Assembly (NCBI GenBank): GCA_902492895.1
Contig: CABUNG010000036.1
Span: 1 to 22,571 of the forward strand
Length of the DNA: 22,571 nt
Direction: 5' to 3'
Origin: an uncultured Oscillospiraceae bacterium
GTDB taxonomy: Bacteria; Bacillota; Clostridia; Oscillospirales; Acutalibacteraceae
The translations under genes and the position numbers were made by a program. The notes beneath the pieces are model-generated. The model made no database searches, was not told where the DNA came from, and saw only the letters and a list, made by a program, of their open reading frames with translations. Position 1 is the stretch's first letter. Every line of letters begins with the position of its first letter. Shown here piece after piece: positions 21,695 to 22,571 of this stretch.

Positions 21695-22571
21695 ATGTCA
21701 AAGCTCTTCATAGAAGGATGCCGCCGGCTCAGCGGCGCCGTCACGATCCATGGTGCCAAAAACAGCGCGCTGCCGATTCTGGCGGCCTCACTGATGGCGG
21801 ATGGCGTTTCCGAAATTCAGAATTGTCCGGGACTGTCCGACGTGGATGCCTCGGTGGCGATCCTCCGCCATCTGGGCTGCAAAATCACACGGGAAGGGCA
21901 TCGGATACTGGTGGACAACACGGGTCTGTCCGGCAGCGACATTCCCGACGACCTGATGCGGGAAATGCGCTCTTCCATTGTGTTTTTGGGTGCCATTGCC
22001 GCCAAAACGGGCGCTGCGGTGCTCTCCTTCCCCGGGGGCTGTGAGCTGGGACCGCGGCCGATTGACCTTCATCTGGCGGCTCTGCGTCAGCTCGGCATGG
22101 TGATCGAAGAAGAACGGGGACAGCTTCGCTGCCGGGTCAAGGACAAACTGAAAGGCTGTACCATATCGCTTGCGTTTCCGAGTGTCGGGGCCACGGAAAA
22201 TATATTGCTCGCCGCTGCCACAGCCACGGGAACCACGACGATTCTCAACGCCGCGAGAGAGCCGGAAATCGAAGATCTTTGCGCGTTTCTCAACAGCTGC
22301 GGCGCCCGGATCCAGGGGGCGGGCGAGGGGACGATCGTCATTGAGGGAGTGGAAAAGCTCCGGGCCTGCTGCCACCGGGTCATCCCGGACCGTATCGAAA
22401 CCGCCACCTATATGGCGGCTGCCGCCATGACGGGCGGTTCTCTGGTGATCAAAGAGGCGGAACCCGCCCATGTGGCGCCGGTTTTCCCCGCTTTTGAAGA
22501 GATGGGCTGCCAGATCGACAGCTGGAAAAATGAACTGCTCATCAGCGCCCCGGCTCGTCTGCGGCGGGTGC
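21695..22571 (+). CDS. murA: UDP-N-acetylglucosamine 1-carboxyvinyltransferase MurA (3' end cut by the window)
   Basis: The frame is open from ATG 21695 to the window edge, giving 292 codons of a family that is usually about 420 residues. MurA transfers enolpyruvate to UDP-GlcNAc, the first committed step of peptidoglycan synthesis. The protein starts MSKLFIEGCRRLSGAVTIHG. AKNSALPILAASLM includes the catalytic lysine (Lys22). FPGGCELGPRPIDLH carries the active-site cysteine, the target of fosfomycin in this family. FPSVGATENILLAA and PEIEDLCAFLNSCGA follow, and PDRIETATYMAAAA is close to the edge. AAGGGG lies eight bases before the start. MurA directly after MurG closes the visible part of the cluster. 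Confidence 0.95.
   Translation, partial: MSKLFIEGCRRLSGAVTIHGAKNSALPILAASLMADGVSEIQNCPGLSDVDASVAILRHLGCKITREGHRILVDNTGLSGSDIPDDLMREMRSSIVFLGAIAAKTGAAVLSFPGGCELGPRPIDLHLAALRQLGMVIEEERGQLRCRVKDKLKGCTISLAFPSVGATENILLAAATATGTTTILNAAREPEIEDLCAFLNSCGARIQGAGEGTIVIEGVEKLRACCHRVIPDRIETATYMAAAAMTGGSLVIKEAEPAHVAPVFPAFEEMGCQIDSWKNELLISAPARLRRV

Overview
The window looks like the chromosome of a GC-rich, anaerobic, Gram-positive member of the Clostridia, most likely Oscillospiraceae/Ruminococcaceae-like. The reasons are a division and cell wall (dcw) cluster in Firmicutes order (mraZ-rsmH-ftsL-PBP-PBP-murE-mraY-ftsW-murG-murA), two consecutive PASTA-bearing class B penicillin-binding proteins (the pbpB/spoVD arrangement of endospore formers), a MurE with the meso-diaminopimelate motif DNPR, an anaerobic rubrerythrin, and low-GC-type ribosome binding sites and -10 boxes inside GC-rich DNA. 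No phage, IS element, tRNA, rRNA or CRISPR array was seen. The species assignment is inference.

Left part (1-7717, all + strand). The tail of a phosphohexomutase is followed by about 330 bases without a gene that hold three strong plus-strand hairpins. Next come prmA-rsmE (ribosomal protein and rRNA methylation). A 65-residue DUF1858 redox-disulfide protein follows with its own promoter and terminator-like hairpin. A tight run then follows: a small SGNH hydrolase, trmK, a Nif3-family protein, a TIGR04076-like cysteine-rich protein and rqcH (ribosome quality control). Rubrerythrin has its own promoter and a strong bidirectional terminator.

Middle (7718-9641). A divergent minus-strand unit contains a CE2-type SGNH esterase with a clear promoter, followed by a decayed DUF4760-like gene carrying a frameshift and a nonsense codon. 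A 422-base intergenic region then carries the esterase promoter and the mraZ promoter. The mraZ promoter is followed by a 10-bp-periodic GTGG repeat array, the expected MraZ autoregulatory operator.

Right part (9642-22571). The dcw cluster goes from MraZ through lipid II synthesis (MurE, MraY, MurG, MurA) and septal or spore peptidoglycan synthesis (FtsL, two PBPs, FtsW/SpoVE). murF and murD are missing from the places where many relatives have them. Several gene junctions contain hairpins. One at ftsL/pbpB is stable only as plus-strand RNA and has a U-rich tail; one at ftsW/murG is a textbook intrinsic terminator inside the cluster. This suggests graded or attenuated expression along the operon.

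No wholly new multi-gene system is evident. The least explained items are the structured RNA region at 401-671, the intra-operon hairpins and terminators, and the shared TTGC -35 motif of all four recognisable promoters.
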